64,000 bases of DNA from Caballeronia sp. LZ062 (GTDB lineage Bacteria; Pseudomonadota; Gammaproteobacteria; Burkholderiales; Burkholderiaceae), in NCBI RefSeq assembly GCF_031450785.1, contig NZ_JARTWB010000002.1, forward strand, positions 2,418,001 to 2,482,000, read 5' to 3'. Below, in pieces: positions 54,527-64,000 of the stretch; position 1 is the stretch's first letter; each line of letters starts with the position of its first letter. Made by a program: the position numbers and the translations under genes. Below the pieces are notes generated by a model. The model saw only the letters and a list, made by a program, of their open reading frames with translations, did no database searches and was not told the DNA's origin.

Positions 54527-56953
54527 TTAAGCTGCCCTTGTCTGCACTGTTGCTTTTGTCGTTCCGTGTTTCGCGGCCGCCGGAGTCGAAGGCGCTGCGC
54601 CGTCGGCGGCAGTGTCGTCCGCGAGTTGAAGAAACAGAATCGAGATTTGCGCGCCTTGCACCACGTCGCCCGTCTTCGACCGGTTGCGAATGTCGATGCG
54701 CGCGCCATGCTCGTCGACGATCTTCTTTACCGTTGCAAGTCCCAGACCCGTGCCCTTCGCCTTCGTCGTCACATAAGGTTCGAAGGCCCGCGACAGAATG
54801 CGCGTGGGAAAGCCGGCGCCGTTGTCCGATACGCTCAGACGAACCGCGACGCGCGCATGACCCGAAGCATCCGGCTCGCCATATTCTACTGTCCTCGTTT
54901 CGAGCAGCACGCTCGGTTCGGGGACATCGGCGACGGCGTCCTGTGCGTTCTGCAGCAGGTTGTGGATCACCTGGCGAATCTGCGTCGCGTCGCCCCGGAT
55001 CACGGGCAGCTTCGCGAGGTCCACCTTGATCGGGCTCTTGCCTTCCTCGATGCCGTAAAGCGCCAGCACTTCGCCGACCAGATCGTTCAGTTGCAGATTG
55101 CCGAGCACCGCAGGCGGCGTGCGCGCGTATTCGCGGAAGTCGTCGACCATGTGCTTCATGGCCTGCACCTGATTCACGATGGTCGTCGATGCCCGCTTCA
55201 GCACTTCGGCGTCCTGCGGGGCGAGCTTATCGGCGAGCTTCATTTGCAGACGTTCGGCGGAAAGCTGAATGGGCGTGAGCGGATTCTTGATCTCATGCGC
55301 GAGACGCCGCGCGACTTCGCCCCACGCCACCGAACGCTGCGCGGAAATGACGTCGGAGATATCGTCGAACACGACGACATAGCCGGTGGTTTCGGCGTCG
55401 TCCGTGTCGCTCTCGGTAGCGCTCAGCAATTGCGTGCCGCGCACAAGCAGCGTCAGCGGATCGTTCTCGCCGGGCACGGTCACGGCCACCTGCTGCTGCC
55501 AGTGTCCGCGATCCCCCGTCGGATGCCCGCTACCGATGGCGGCGGCATCGCGCTCGGCGAACGCTTTCTTGACCATCGCGCCGAATTCGGCGAGCACGTC
55601 GATATGATCGAGCGGCTGCCCAAGCAACGCGCGGAACGGCTGCCGGAAGATGCGTTCGGCGCCGCGATTCGCGGTGGTGAGCCGGAACTGCCGGTCGAAC
55701 ACGAACACGCCCGCCGTGAGGTTCGCGAGAATGCTTTCGAGATACGCCTTCGAATGTTCCAGCGCGATGCGGTTGTTCTCGACCGCCGCGCGCGCTTCGG
55801 AAAGCTGGCGCGTCATGGCATTGAACGACTGCGTGAGGAAGCCGAGTTCATCGCGCGAATTGATCTCGCGCTTCGGCGTGTAATCGCCTTCGGCCACTTC
55901 CTTCGTGCCTTGCGCGAGCAGGAAAAGCGGCCGCGCAAGCTGATTGCCGAGCGCGAGCGCAAGCATCATCGCGATGAACGTGGCGAGAAAGAGCGCAAGC
56001 GTCAGCGTGCCGATATACATCTTGCGCAAACCCGTGCGCCCGAGCCGTTTTTCCTGATACTCGCGATACGCGCGCTGCACGGCGTCGGCATTGCGCGCGA
56101 GTTCCTGACTCACCGGCTGCTCGATCTGCAAGAAGCGGTCGACGTGCTGAAATTCGGTGGTCGTCGTCGGGTCGGGAATCTTCGTGATGACGCGCAGCCG
56201 CAGCGCGCCCTTCGGCCCGTTCGATTTCGGATCGCCGTCGATTTCGCCCTCAATCGCACCGAACGGGTGATCCTGCGCTTCTTTCAGCATGGCGCTGGTC
56301 GGCTCGTTCGTGGGCAAGAGCGAATAGTAATTGCCCGACGCCTGCGCGATGGTCCGCAAGCCCGCCACGCGCTGCAATGCTCCGCCCGCGTTCAGATCCT
56401 CGCGATTGTATTGATCGCGTGGACGCTCGAACACGACGGCGTCCTGGACACCGAACTGATCGCGCAGACGCAAGAGCGACAGCGTGAGGCTCGACGGATC
56501 GGCGCTCGCGAGTTGATCGCTCATCTGCCGGCCGCGATTCTTGAAATCCGCAAGCGACGTTTCGAGCATGCCGCGCCCGAGCGTCAGGCCGGACGTGAGC
56601 GCGGTTTCCACGTTCACGTCGAACCACGACTCGATACTTCGGGAAACGAACTGATACGACACGACGTAGATGATCGCACCCGGCAGCACGCCGACGAGCG
56701 CGAAGATCAGCGCGAGCTTGGCAAGCAGCCGCGTGCCGAAGCGCCCCTGCCGCACGCGCGACACGATAATCAGCGTGAGGCTGATGACGATCAGCATGAA
56801 GATGACCGCCACCGCGACGTTCGCCGCATACAGCCAGCCGTAATAACGGTCGAAGAACTCGGTATTCGCGCTCGCGAGCGCGAGCATCACGAGCAGCAGG
56901 ACCGCCGTGAGCGCGACTGTGGTGACCAGCAACCGGACCACGAAACTCTTCAT
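54527..56953 (-). CDS. ntrY: NtrY-like nitrogen/redox sensor histidine kinase
   Basis: An 808-residue membrane kinase. Membrane segments lie at about residues 5-25, 35-60 and 85-110 (VVRLLVTTVALTAVLLLVML and LLAKLALIFALVGVLPGAI among them) and near 325. A periplasmic part lies between, then a HAMP (LARPLFLLAQGTKEVAEGDY), a PAS (NLTAGVFVFDRQFRLTTANR) and the kinase core. The H-box is RRLAHEIKNPLTPIQLSAER, the N-box VIHNLLQNAQDAV, and GLGLATVKKIVDEHGA the glycine box. It probably senses envelope, nitrogen or redox state and phosphorylates the downstream regulator. The start at 56953 is chosen at MKSFVVRLL. Confidence 0.93.
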   Translation of the reverse strand: MKSFVVRLLVTTVALTAVLLLVMLALASANTEFFDRYYGWLYAANVAVAVIFMLIVISLTLIIVSRVRQGRFGTRLLAKLALIFALVGVLPGAIIYVVSYQFVSRSIESWFDVNVETALTSGLTLGRGMLETSLADFKNRGRQMSDQLASADPSSLTLSLLRLRDQFGVQDAVVFERPRDQYNREDLNAGGALQRVAGLRTIAQASGNYYSLLPTNEPTSAMLKEAQDHPFGAIEGEIDGDPKSNGPKGALRLRVITKIPDPTTTTEFQHVDRFLQIEQPVSQELARNADAVQRAYREYQEKRLGRTGLRKMYIGTLTLALFLATFIAMMLALALGNQLARPLFLLAQGTKEVAEGDYTPKREINSRDELGFLTQSFNAMTRQLSEARAAVENNRIALEHSKAYLESILANLTAGVFVFDRQFRLTTANRGAERIFRQPFRALLGQPLDHIDVLAEFGAMVKKAFAERDAAAIGSGHPTGDRGHWQQQVAVTVPGENDPLTLLVRGTQLLSATESDTDDAETTGYVVVFDDISDVISAQRSVAWGEVARRLAHEIKNPLTPIQLSAERLQMKLADKLAPQDAEVLKRASTTIVNQVQAMKHMVDDFREYARTPPAVLGNLQLNDLVGEVLALYGIEEGKSPIKVDLAKLPVIRGDATQIRQVIHNLLQNAQDAVADVPEPSVLLETRTVEYGEPDASGHARVAVRLSVSDNGAGFPTRILSRAFEPYVTTKAKGTGLGLATVKKIVDEHGARIDIRNRSKTGDVVQGAQISILFLQLADDTAADGAAPSTPAAAKHGTTKATVQTRAA

Positions 56954-56975
56954 GTCCGTGCGGCCGCGTCGAAAT

Positions 56976-57572
56976 CTATTTCGCACGTTCCGCCGCCGTA
57001 AAAGTGAACCGCTTCCAATCCGAGGACAGGTTCCAGTCGCGGTTGTTGACTGCGTCGATCTGGAACGGCTTGGGCATCAGCGCGATATCCAACTGCATGC
57101 GCACCGATGCGGTGTACGTTTCTCCGCCATGCACCTGATTACGGTCGATCACATGCCACGACGTCACATGCTTGATGACCGCGAGCGCCTCGGCAAGCGA
57201 GGCGAAGCGCAATTGCAAGCCGCCCGTCGAGACGCGGTACTCGTTCGTGAGCGGCTGAAAGGAGAGCCGAATGCTTTGCGATACATTGACCGGCTCTTCG
57301 TCGAACCAGTACCAGCGCGGACGCGAAAGCATGAAGTCGATGGTGAAGTAGAGCGGTACGCTGCGGTTCACGGCTTCTTCGAGACTGCTGTTGAGATCGA
57401 AGTCGAAGTGCGCATCGAGGCTCCAGCCGTTGTTGTCCGCCTGCAAGGACGCGCGCTGCACCGAGATGGTTTCCGCGAAGGCGGACGCTGCCGGCGTGAA
57501 ACTCAGCCAGAGCGCCAGCGCAGTCCAGATGACGGCCGCGAGCCGAAGCGGAAAAAAGCGTTTGATCGTCAC
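56976..57572 (-). CDS. DUF4390-domain exported protein
   Basis: A 198-residue protein with a signal peptide (LAAVIWTALALWLSFTPAASAFA) and one DUF4390 domain: VQRASLQADNNGWSLDAHFDF, SLEEAVNRSVPLYFTIDFML, RPRWYWFDE and a C-terminal RFTFTAAERAK segment. The function is unknown; the family regularly lies between rsmB and ntrYX in beta-proteobacteria, which suggests a link to the sensor. It starts with GTG at 57572, overlapping the rsmB stop as GTGA, and ntrY begins 23 bases after its stop. Confidence 0.92.
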   Translation of the reverse strand: MTIKRFFPLRLAAVIWTALALWLSFTPAASAFAETISVQRASLQADNNGWSLDAHFDFDLNSSLEEAVNRSVPLYFTIDFMLSRPRWYWFDEEPVNVSQSIRLSFQPLTNEYRVSTGGLQLRFASLAEALAVIKHVTSWHVIDRNQVHGGETYTASVRMQLDIALMPKPFQIDAVNNRDWNLSSDWKRFTFTAAERAK

Positions 57573-59032
57573 CGTTTCTGAAAGCGCGCGTAGAAGAATC
57601 CGTCGTGATCCGCGAAGGTTTCCGCGTTCGACGGCGGACCTGCGTTCTGTGCCTCGCCGGAACCGGCGCGTTCGGCATGTGTACCATCCGGTGACGCTTG
57701 AACCGCACCCGCGCTTGCGCGCGCCGCTGTCGGCAACAGTTGCCCCGGCGCGTCCAATCGTACCGCATCTTCATGCGCCGCTCCAAACCAGCGGGCCTGG
57801 TCCTCGCCTTCCTCGGGAAAGACGGAGCACGTCACGTAGAGCAGCTCGCCGCCTTTTGCGACGAGCGGCCAGAGCGCCGCGAGAATGCGTCTTTGTTCAT
57901 CGACGAGAGCGGCGATGTCCGACGAGCGCCGCAGCCACCGAATGTCCGGATGCCGGCGCACGATGCCCGACGCCGAACACGGAACGTCCGCGAGAATGCG
58001 ATCGAAAGGCGCACCTTCGAACCATGACGAAGGATCGCCCGCATCGCCCGCGCGAATGTCCGCTTGCAGTTTGAGACGCTCCAGATTCTGCGCGATGCGG
58101 CCTGCTCGCGTCGCATCGCTTTCCAGCGCAATGAGTTCGACGTTAGCCAACTCCAGAATGTGGCCGGTCTTGCCGCCGGGCGCGGCGCACGCGTCGAGCA
58201 CGCGCATGCCGTCGCGAACATCGAGCAACTGCGCGGCAAGCTGCGCGCCCGCGTCCTGCACCGACACCACGCCATCCGCGAAGCCGGGAATGCGATCGAC
58301 GGGCATCGGCGTGGTTAGCCGAACCGCGTGCTGCCCCGCCGCGCGCGCTTCGATGTGTTCGGCCTTCAGAAGGTCCAGATACGCGCTCACGGTCATATGC
58401 CGCGCGTTGACGCGCAACGTGAGCGGCCCTTGCACGTTGCCCGCCGCGAGAATGCGCTCCCATGCGTCGGGATGGGCGCGCTTCACCGCGTCGATCCACC
58501 ACTGCGGATAGTTCCAGCGCGCGACGGGGCTTTGCATCGCTTCGCCGATGAGCGCGTCGCGTTCGCGCAGGAAGTTGCGCAGCACTGCGTTCACGAGCCC
58601 CTTCGCGAACGCAAACTCGCGCCGCGCGGCGATCGAACTCACCGCCTGATCGACCACGGTGAACGGCGCATACGCCGCGTGCGCCTCGTCGTCCGCGAGC
58701 AAAGCGAACGCGCACGCGAGCACGTTGCTCACGTGCGGCGGCGGCGCCTTGCGCACGAGCTTGTGCAAGAGCGCATCTGCGAGCGCGAGCCGGCGCATCG
58801 TGCGATACGCGATGTCCTGGATCGCGCCACGCGCCGCCGCGTGCTTGCCCGACGCCGCGACGGTCTGGATTGCCGCCGGCAACGCCGAACCGGCCCGCAC
58901 CGCGCCTACGGCTTGCGCCGCGCCGTCGAGCGCGAACGCGAGCGAATCGGGCGCGAGATGCAGCGCGCTCATGCGAGCGTGCGCGTGCGGCGGGTGCGCG
59001 GCGGCGGATCGCCGGGATGGCTTGTCTGTCAT
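57569..59032 (-). CDS. rsmB: 16S rRNA m5C967 methyltransferase
   Basis: A 487-residue SAM enzyme methylating C967 of 16S rRNA. An N-terminal NusB-like domain (ALADALLHKLVRKAPPPH, FAKGLVNAVLRNFLRERD) is followed by the methyltransferase: motif I VLDACAAPGGKTGHIL, LADVPCSASGIVRRHPDI with one cysteine and ELLYVTCSVFPEEGEDQ with the catalytic cysteine. An insertion of about 45 low-conservation residues (DAPGQLLPTAARASAG and on) lies near the C-terminus. I chose the ATG at 59032; 58972 is an alternative and the frame is open further upstream. Confidence 0.93.
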   Translation of the reverse strand: MTDKPSRRSAAAHPPHAHARMSALHLAPDSLAFALDGAAQAVGAVRAGSALPAAIQTVAASGKHAAARGAIQDIAYRTMRRLALADALLHKLVRKAPPPHVSNVLACAFALLADDEAHAAYAPFTVVDQAVSSIAARREFAFAKGLVNAVLRNFLRERDALIGEAMQSPVARWNYPQWWIDAVKRAHPDAWERILAAGNVQGPLTLRVNARHMTVSAYLDLLKAEHIEARAAGQHAVRLTTPMPVDRIPGFADGVVSVQDAGAQLAAQLLDVRDGMRVLDACAAPGGKTGHILELANVELIALESDATRAGRIAQNLERLKLQADIRAGDAGDPSSWFEGAPFDRILADVPCSASGIVRRHPDIRWLRRSSDIAALVDEQRRILAALWPLVAKGGELLYVTCSVFPEEGEDQARWFGAAHEDAVRLDAPGQLLPTAARASAGAVQASPDGTHAERAGSGEAQNAGPPSNAETFADHDGFFYARFQKR

Positions 59033-59115
59033 GTCGAAATGGGGTCTTGCGGCTGGCGCGCGCATATCAAACGACGATTGTAACGTGCGCCACAAACGCG
59101 GCCGATGCGCCGGCA

Positions 59116-59154
59116 GTAAAGAGAAAGGCCGCCCGAACGTGCCGGAGCGGCCTT
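59116..59154 (-). terminator. terminator of htpX
   Basis: AAGGCCGC (59125-59132) and GCGGCCTT (59147-59154) form an 8-bp stem around 14 nt; on the minus strand the T-rich TTTCTCTTTAC follows. It lies 27 bases past the htpX stop, ahead of rsmB. Confidence 0.75.
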
Positions 59155-59180
59155 GCATTCGACTACCGATGCGACTTGGC

Positions 59181-60035
59181 TTACATGCGCCCGGTCCGCG
59201 CCATTTCCATAAGACGCGCGACGCGCTCTTCGGTCGCCGGGTGCGTCGAGAACAGATTCGCGATGCTGCCACCTGACAGCGGATTCATGATCATCATCTG
59301 CGCAGTTGCGGGATGCGCTTCCGCTGCCGGGAACGGCACGCCCGACGCGTACGCGTGAATCTTCTCCAGCGCACTCGCGAGCGCCTGCGGATCGCCCGAA
59401 ATCTGCGCGCCGCCGCGGTCCGCTTCAAATTCGCGCGCACGGGAAATCGCCATCTGGATCATCGCGCCCGCGATAGGCGCGAGAATCGCCACGGCAATGC
59501 TCGCGATGGGGTTAGCCGGACGGCCTTCCTCGTCGCGCCCGCCGAAGAACATGGCGAAGTTCGCAAGCGCGGAAATCGCGCCGGCCATCGTCGCGGAGAT
59601 GGTCGAGATGAGAATGTCGCGATGCTTCACGTGCGCCAGTTCGTGCGCCATCACGCCGCGCATTTCACGCTCGGACAGCACGCGCAGAATGCCGGTCGTG
59701 GCCGCGACCGCCGCGTGTTCGGGATTGCGGCCGGTGGCGAACGCGTTCGGCGCGTCCTCGTTGATGAGATAGACACGCGGCATCGGCAACTGCGCGCGCG
59801 TGGCCAGCTCGCGCACCATGCGATAGAACTGCGGTGCGGTGGTTTCGTCGACTTCCTGCGCGTTGTACATGCGCAGGACCATCTTGTCCGAGAACCAGTA
59901 CGAGAAGAAATTCATGCCAAGCGCGACGACGAGCGCGAGCATCATGCCCTTCGACCCGCCGATCATGCCGCCGATCACGACGAAAAGGGCCGTGATCGCT
60001 GCCATCAGCATCGCGGTTTTGACCCAGTTGAACAT
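59181..60035 (-). CDS. htpX: membrane zinc protease HtpX
   Basis: A 284-residue M48B inner-membrane protease that removes damaged membrane proteins. Two membrane helices open it ([39 protein letters not shown]), the zinc site is [16 protein letters not shown] with two His and the catalytic Glu, and the third ligand lies in [10 protein letters not shown]. Two more helices lie between. [16 protein letters not shown] ends the family pattern. The start at 60035 follows AAGGAGC. Often heat- or envelope-stress-controlled, though no such promoter is evident here. Confidence 0.97.
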   Translation of the reverse strand: MFNWVKTAMLMAAITALFVVIGGMIGGSKGMMLALVVALGMNFFSYWFSDKMVLRMYNAQEVDETTAPQFYRMVRELATRAQLPMPRVYLINEDAPNAFATGRNPEHAAVAATTGILRVLSEREMRGVMAHELAHVKHRDILISTISATMAGAISALANFAMFFGGRDEEGRPANPIASIAVAILAPIAGAMIQMAISRAREFEADRGGAQISGDPQALASALEKIHAYASGVPFPAAEAHPATAQMMIMNPLSGGSIANLFSTHPATEERVARLMEMARTGRM

Positions 60036-60152
60036 ATGCGGAGCTCCTTCTCCCTGATTACAGTGCGCAATCTGCGCGGTGGACCCGGCCAGACTGGACG
60101 GGACGCTCATTGTAAGCAAAACGTTAGATAAGGGCATCCGCGAAAGATTCAA

Positions 60153-60800
60153 CTATCTGTGCGAAGTCGCCAGTTTGATGCCGAGCCCGACGAATGCGCC
60201 GCCCACCCCGCGGTCCAGCCACCGCTTGACGCCCGGCTTGCCGGAAAAGCGTTCGGTGACGCTGCCGGCGATCCACGCGACGAAGCTGTTCCACACCGTG
60301 CTCATCGCGATGAACACGAGGCCGAGCGTAAGAAACGCGAGCGTCTTGTGTTGGCTGTCGGCGGCGACGAACTGCGGGAAGAACGAGACGAAGAAGAGCA
60401 CGACTTTCGGGTTAAGGACGTTCGTCACGAAACCTTGCGTGAAGAGCTGCCGCAGCGATTTCGGGGCGCTTTTGGCACTGGCCTTGTCAGAAGCAGGGTC
60501 GCTCGGGGCGTCGTGTTTCGCGAAGATGAGCCGCACGCCGAGGTAGATGAGATAGATCGCGCCCGCGATCTTGACGACGGTGAACGCGGTCGCGGATGCC
60601 GCGAGAATCGCCGTCAGACCGAACGCGCACGCAAGCGTATGCACGATACATCCCGCCGAAATGCCGAGCGCCGAGACAATGCCCGCGCCGCGCCCTTGTG
60701 CGACGCTGCGTCCGACGATGTACGCGGTGTCCGGCCCCGGCGTGACGTTCAGCAGAAAGACGGCGACGAGAAAGAACGCGAAACCTGTGATGCCGAGCAT
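60153..60800 (-). CDS. LysE/RhtB-family amino-acid exporter
   Basis: A 215-residue inner-membrane exporter with about six membrane segments. FFLVAVFLLNVTPGPDTAYI and GRGAGIVSALGISAGCIVHT are the LysE signature; FKIGG-like AGAIYLIYLGVRLIF and QGFVTNVLNPKVVLFFVSFFPQF (split) follow. Between helices 3 and 4 is a polar loop (KHDAPSDPASDKASAKS). The substrate may be homoserine lactone, threonine or another amino acid; this is not readable. It lies between fmt and htpX, 117 bases from the latter. Confidence 0.93.
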   Translation of the reverse strand: MLGITGFAFFLVAVFLLNVTPGPDTAYIVGRSVAQGRGAGIVSALGISAGCIVHTLACAFGLTAILAASATAFTVVKIAGAIYLIYLGVRLIFAKHDAPSDPASDKASAKSAPKSLRQLFTQGFVTNVLNPKVVLFFVSFFPQFVAADSQHKTLAFLTLGLVFIAMSTVWNSFVAWIAGSVTERFSGKPGVKRWLDRGVGGAFVGLGIKLATSHR

Positions 60801-60828
60801 GGAAACCCCGAAGAACGTGAGCGACTTT

Positions 60829-61821
60829 TTATTCTATGCCGCGCGCGTCGTTCTGAAGAGCGAAACACTGCCCCTTCGACAAGGCCGTGCCGGCCAGAAA
60901 CTCGCGCGCCGGAAGCCGTTTGCCGCCGGGCTTCTGAAGCTGCGTCAGCTTGAGCGCGCCGCTCCCGCAGGCCACGACGATTCCTTCCGCAGAAACGTCC
61001 ACGATGACGCCCGGCGCGCCGTGCGCACTGTCGAGCGGCTGCGCCGACCAGATTTTGATCGCGGTGTCGTCGAGCGTGCCGACCGCGCCCGGGAACGGAT
61101 CGAACGCGCGAACCTGTCGCGCCAGCTCCGCCGCCGGGCGGCGCCAGTCGAGCGCCGCCTCGTGTTTCGCAATCTTTTCGGCGTATGTCGTGCCGTCTTG
61201 AGGTTGCGGCGTGGAACGGAGCGTGCCGTCGCGCTCCAGATCGCGCAGGGCCGCGACGACCAAATCCGCGCCCATTTGCGCGAGGCGGTCGTGAAGCGTG
61301 GCGGTGGTGTCGTCGGGAAGAATGGCCGTGCGCGCCTCGCGGATCATCGCGCCCGTGTCGAGGCCGGCGTCCATTTGCATGAGCGTGATGCCGCTTTCGG
61401 CGTCGCCCGCTTCGATCGCGCGATGAATCGGGGCGGCTCCGCGCCAGCGCGGCAGTAACGACGCGTGAATATTGATCGCACCGCGCGGCGGGATGTCCAG
61501 CACTTCCTGCGGCAGGATCAGCCCGTAAGCCGCGACGACCATCACATCGTGCGGCGTGGCGCGCAGCCGATCGATGGCCTCTGCCGCTTCCTGCGGGTAT
61601 TTGCCCGCGCGCCGGAGCGACGTCGGCTGCGCGACGGGCAGCCCGTGCTCCACGGCAAAGCGCTTGACCGGACTCGCGGTCAGCTTCATGCCGCGTCCGG
61701 CGGGCCGGTCGGGCTGCGTGAGCACGAGAGGAACGGAAAAGCCAGCCGCATGGATGGCCGCGAGCGCGGCGGCGGCAAATTCTGGCGTACCGGCGAAAAC
61801 GACACGCAGCGATTGAGTCAT
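60829..61821 (-). CDS. fmt: methionyl-tRNA formyltransferase
   Basis: It formylates initiator Met-tRNA using 10-formyl-tetrahydrofolate. The 330-residue product has [35 protein letters not shown] (tRNA-recognition loop), the catalytic region [21 protein letters not shown] with Asn and His, [19 protein letters not shown] with the Asp, and the C-terminal OB-like domain ([16 protein letters not shown]). The start at 61821 is the family MTQSLRVVF; a further 10 codons are open upstream. It is downstream of def by 51 bases, the usual def-fmt pair. Confidence 0.97.
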   Translation of the reverse strand: MTQSLRVVFAGTPEFAAAALAAIHAAGFSVPLVLTQPDRPAGRGMKLTASPVKRFAVEHGLPVAQPTSLRRAGKYPQEAAEAIDRLRATPHDVMVVAAYGLILPQEVLDIPPRGAINIHASLLPRWRGAAPIHRAIEAGDAESGITLMQMDAGLDTGAMIREARTAILPDDTTATLHDRLAQMGADLVVAALRDLERDGTLRSTPQPQDGTTYAEKIAKHEAALDWRRPAAELARQVRAFDPFPGAVGTLDDTAIKIWSAQPLDSAHGAPGVIVDVSAEGIVVACGSGALKLTQLQKPGGKRLPAREFLAGTALSKGQCFALQNDARGIE

Positions 61822-61872
61822 CGGAGAAAGCGCCGTTCGGCGCGCCTGCAAAAACGTGAATCGTACCGCCGC

Positions 61873-62376
61873 TTACAGCGCTTTTTCGAGCTTTTTCATC
61901 TTCCCGCGAATACGCGTCTGCTTCAGTTGAGACAGATATTCCACGAAGACGTGTCCGTCCAGGTGATCGATCTCGTGCTGAACGCATACGGCCAGCAGCC
62001 CTTCACAATCGAGTTCGAACGTCTCGCCCTTTTCATTCAGCGCCCTGACGCGCACGCGGTCCGGCCGCTCGACGATGTCGTAAATGCCCGGCACCGACAG
62101 ACAGCCCTCTTCCCAGTCCTTCCTGACCTCGCTCGCCCAGACGATTTCCGGGTTGATGAAGACCATCAGTTCGTCGTGCGCATCCGACACGTCGATGACG
62201 ATCACGCGCTCGTGCACGTCCACCTGCGTCGCCGCGAGGCCGACGCCGGGCGCGGCGTACATCGTCTCGGCCATGTCGGCGACGAGCTTGCGGATGCGGT
62301 CGTCCACCACGGCGACGGGCTTCGCCACCTTGTTCAGCCGCTTGTCCGGGTAGTTGAGTATCTTGAGCAGAGCCAT
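61873..62376 (-). CDS. def: peptide deformylase
   Basis: A 167-residue metallo-enzyme removing the N-formyl group from nascent proteins. The three motifs are intact: [26 protein letters not shown] with the metal Cys, and [16 protein letters not shown] with the two metal His and the catalytic Glu. The C-terminal helix ends KMKKLEKAL. It leads def-fmt and is divergent from dprA across 198 bases. Confidence 0.98.
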   Translation of the reverse strand: MALLKILNYPDKRLNKVAKPVAVVDDRIRKLVADMAETMYAAPGVGLAATQVDVHERVIVIDVSDAHDELMVFINPEIVWASEVRKDWEEGCLSVPGIYDIVERPDRVRVRALNEKGETFELDCEGLLAVCVQHEIDHLDGHVFVEYLSQLKQTRIRGKMKKLEKAL

Positions 62377-62574
62377 GATTCGAATTATCTACACGCGCCA
62401 CGACGCGGTGAAGTCGGCCATTCGGCCAGGTTGCGGAGGCCTTGCGGCGTGCCGAAGATATGCGGGCGAATCCACGGGATTCAACGCCGCCGGCAAGCGG
62501 CAGACAGCGTCGCTACGGACCGGCTGCGCGGCCGGGCGACGATTCTTGATTTATACGGGATCAAAAATCTTAAC

Positions 62575-63792
62575 ATGACGACCGACACCCTGCCGACCGA
62601 CCCGGCACTTGCTGAATGCCCTGCGGCCCCGCCCGCATCCGACGACTTTCGCGCCTGGCTGCGGCTTGCGCACGCCAAAGGTCTGCGCCCGCTCGCGCTG
62701 CGCACGCTCCTCGGTGCGTTCGGCGGCCCGCTAGAAGTGCTGTCGGAGAGCTACGCCGCGCTCGCCCGCGCCACCGACGAAACCGCCGCGAAAGCCGTGA
62801 CCGCGCCGCCAGCGGACGTCGAAGGCGCTCCCTTCGATGACTATATTGAATGCGTGCGCGATTGGACGTCCGAGCCCGGCAATCATCTGCTCACGCTCGC
62901 CGACGCCGACTATCCGCAGGCGCTCTTGACCATGCCCGATCCGCCGCCCGTGCTCTACGTGAAAGGACGGCTCGACGTGCTTCAGTCACGCGCAGTGGCG
63001 ATCGTCGGCAGCCGCAACGCGACGCCGCAAGGCGCGGAAGACGCACGGCGCTTTGCGCGGGCGCTTTCCGATGCCGGACTCGCGGTGGTGTCGGGACTCG
63101 CGCTCGGCATCGACGCCGCCGCGCATCGCGGCGCGCTCGATGGCGGCGCGGGAACCATCGCCGTCATCGGCACGGGCGCGGATCTCGTCTATCCCGCGCA
63201 CAACCACACGCTCGCGCACGAAATCGCCCGCGACGGCGCCATCGTGTCCGAGTGGCCGCTCGGCACGCCAGCGCGCTCCGCGAACTTTCCGCAACGCAAC
63301 CGGCTGATCGCGGGATTGTCGGGCGGCGTGCTGATCGTCGAAGCCGCGATGCGGTCGGGCTCGCTCATCACCGCGCGGCTCGCCGCCGAGATCGGGCGCG
63401 ATGTGTTCGCCATTCCCGGGTCGATTCACGCGCCGCTGTCGCAGGGCTGTCATCGGCTCATCAAACAGGGCGCAAAGCTCGTCGAAACGCCGGAAGACGT
63501 ATTGGAAGAGTTCGGCTTTCCGGCCGCTCAAGCGCCCGCACCGGGTCGACGCGGCAAGCCGCGAGCACCGAGCGCCTCGTGGGCATCCGCCCGCCTGCCC
63601 GCCGACGCGCCGACTGGCGACGCCGAGCGCGTGCTCGCCGCGCTCGGCCACTCGCCGGCGACGCTTGAAATTCTGGCCGAGCGCACCGATCTCGACGGCG
63701 CGGCGCTTCAGGGCGCGCTGCTTCAGCTCGAACTCGCGGGGCTGGCGGCGGCGCTGCCGGGCGGCCGGTACGGGGCGCTCGAACGCTCCTGA
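62575..63792 (+). CDS. dprA: DNA-processing protein A (competence)
   Basis: A 405-residue protein that loads RecA on incoming single-stranded DNA. The N-terminal SAM-like part (RAWLRLAHAKGLRPLALRTLL) is followed by the Rossmann core: YPQALLTMPDPPPVLYVKG, AVAIVGSRNATPQG, AVVSGLALGIDAAAHRGAL, TIAVIGTGADLVYPAHN, FPQRNRLIAGLSGGVLIVEA and SLITARLAAEIGRDVFAIPG (in pieces), and a C-terminal winged-helix DprA-WH (ILAERTDLDGAALQGALLQLE). The start at 62575 gives MTTDTLPTDP; the frame is open much further but unlike DprA. Confidence 0.96.
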   Translation: MTTDTLPTDPALAECPAAPPASDDFRAWLRLAHAKGLRPLALRTLLGAFGGPLEVLSESYAALARATDETAAKAVTAPPADVEGAPFDDYIECVRDWTSEPGNHLLTLADADYPQALLTMPDPPPVLYVKGRLDVLQSRAVAIVGSRNATPQGAEDARRFARALSDAGLAVVSGLALGIDAAAHRGALDGGAGTIAVIGTGADLVYPAHNHTLAHEIARDGAIVSEWPLGTPARSANFPQRNRLIAGLSGGVLIVEAAMRSGSLITARLAAEIGRDVFAIPGSIHAPLSQGCHRLIKQGAKLVETPEDVLEEFGFPAAQAPAPGRRGKPRAPSASWASARLPADAPTGDAERVLAALGHSPATLEILAERTDLDGAALQGALLQLELAGLAAALPGGRYGALERS

Positions 63793-63863
63793 CCCCGCCT
63801 CGTGCTACATTCGCGAGAATTGCGCTGCACGGCGTTGCCATAAGAAAGGATCGTCTCAACCTC

Positions 63864-64000
63864 ATGTCCGCGTTCAACCTCGATACCGACGCCGAACAAA
63901 TCGCCGAACGCCTCGCCGTGCCGGGCACGCTGTTCGTCGCGTGCCTGTGCGCGGAATGGTGCGGGACGTGCCGCGAGTATCGCGAAGCTTTCGACAGACT
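63864..64000 (+). CDS. thioredoxin-like protein, 3' end outside the window
   Basis: Only the first 45 codons are present. AAGAAAGGA lies ahead of the ATG at 63864. The product reads MSAFNLDTDAEQIAERLAVP, then LFVACLCAEWCGTCREYREAF, a strand followed by the CGTC redox-active site of the thioredoxin fold. The lack of a signal peptide suggests a cytosolic protein. Gene extent, partner and role are beyond the window. Confidence 0.82.
   Translation, partial: MSAFNLDTDAEQIAERLAVPGTLFVACLCAEWCGTCREYREAFDR

Noticed and set aside
54167..57001. A 944-codon frame antisense to ntrY
   Set aside because: A frame-shadow of a high-GC gene; the minus-strand kinase has complete catalytic boxes.

Overview
The window is high-GC, densely coded DNA that looks like a stretch of the main chromosome of a Burkholderiaceae bacterium (Burkholderia, Paraburkholderia or Caballeronia type). 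This rests on the gene order gatCAB / mreBCD-mrdA-rodA, the queCED block next to tRNA-Phe, ntrYX-DUF4390-rsmB-htpX, fmt-def-dprA, metXW-ampG, a Burkholderia-type porin and a RegB/RegA redox pair. No genome-wide comparison was possible, so the genus is an inference.

Layout. 1-0.8 kb: the 3' part of a peptidoglycan amidase overlapping a small membrane-anchored protein, in visibly lower-GC DNA. 0.9-2.6 kb: a lone sulfate-binding protein and a small hydrolase. 2.7-7.2 kb: a tight operon of VOC protein, hydroxyacid reductase, HMG-CoA lyase, YbaK deacylase, a DUF1289-MaoC fusion and a metallo-beta-lactamase fold hydrolase. 7.3-9.4 kb: a fluoroacetate-dehalogenase-like enzyme divergent from a nitronate monooxygenase whose promoter carries a perfect operator palindrome. 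9.4-14.5 kb: porin, small exported protein, bile-acid-symporter-like carrier, a long inverted repeat and a decayed PIG-L deacetylase broken by a 16-bp tandem duplication. 14.6-17.8 kb: a LacI regulator, sugar isomerase and PfkB kinase operon, probably for mannose via fructose 6-phosphate. 17.9-26.2 kb: two small related proteins, GST, a fused indolepyruvate oxidoreductase, an EAL phosphodiesterase and a CPA1 antiporter. 26.2-28.2 kb: a tandem intergenic repeat of about 190 bp and a uracil/xanthine permease.

28.2-39.5 kb: a candidate small RNA with its own terminator, RegA/RegB, a Cys-rich CWC protein, argB, a HAD phosphatase, a ParE/Phd toxin-antitoxin pair, metX-metW, ampG, an M48 protease, exonuclease III and PPK2. 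39.6-49.7 kb: gatCAB divergent from the rod-shape operon mreBCD-mrdA-rodA. 49.7-53.2 kb: a Sel1 repeat protein, an HpcH/HpaI aldolase and the queuosine precursor genes queD, queE and queC. 53.6-60 kb: tRNA-Phe, an NtrX-like regulator lacking its AAA+ domain, NtrY, DUF4390, RsmB, HtpX. 60-64 kb: LysE exporter, fmt, def, dprA and the start of a thioredoxin-like gene.

Most genes are housekeeping or ordinary accessory metabolism. I see no large undescribed defence or mobile system. The most worthwhile unexplained elements are the small-RNA candidate (28.7-28.8 kb), the tandem intergenic repeat (26.4-26.8 kb), the long imperfect inverted repeat (13.05-13.15 kb), the amidase/membrane-protein pair at the left edge, the frameshifted PIG-L gene and the AAA+-less NtrX.
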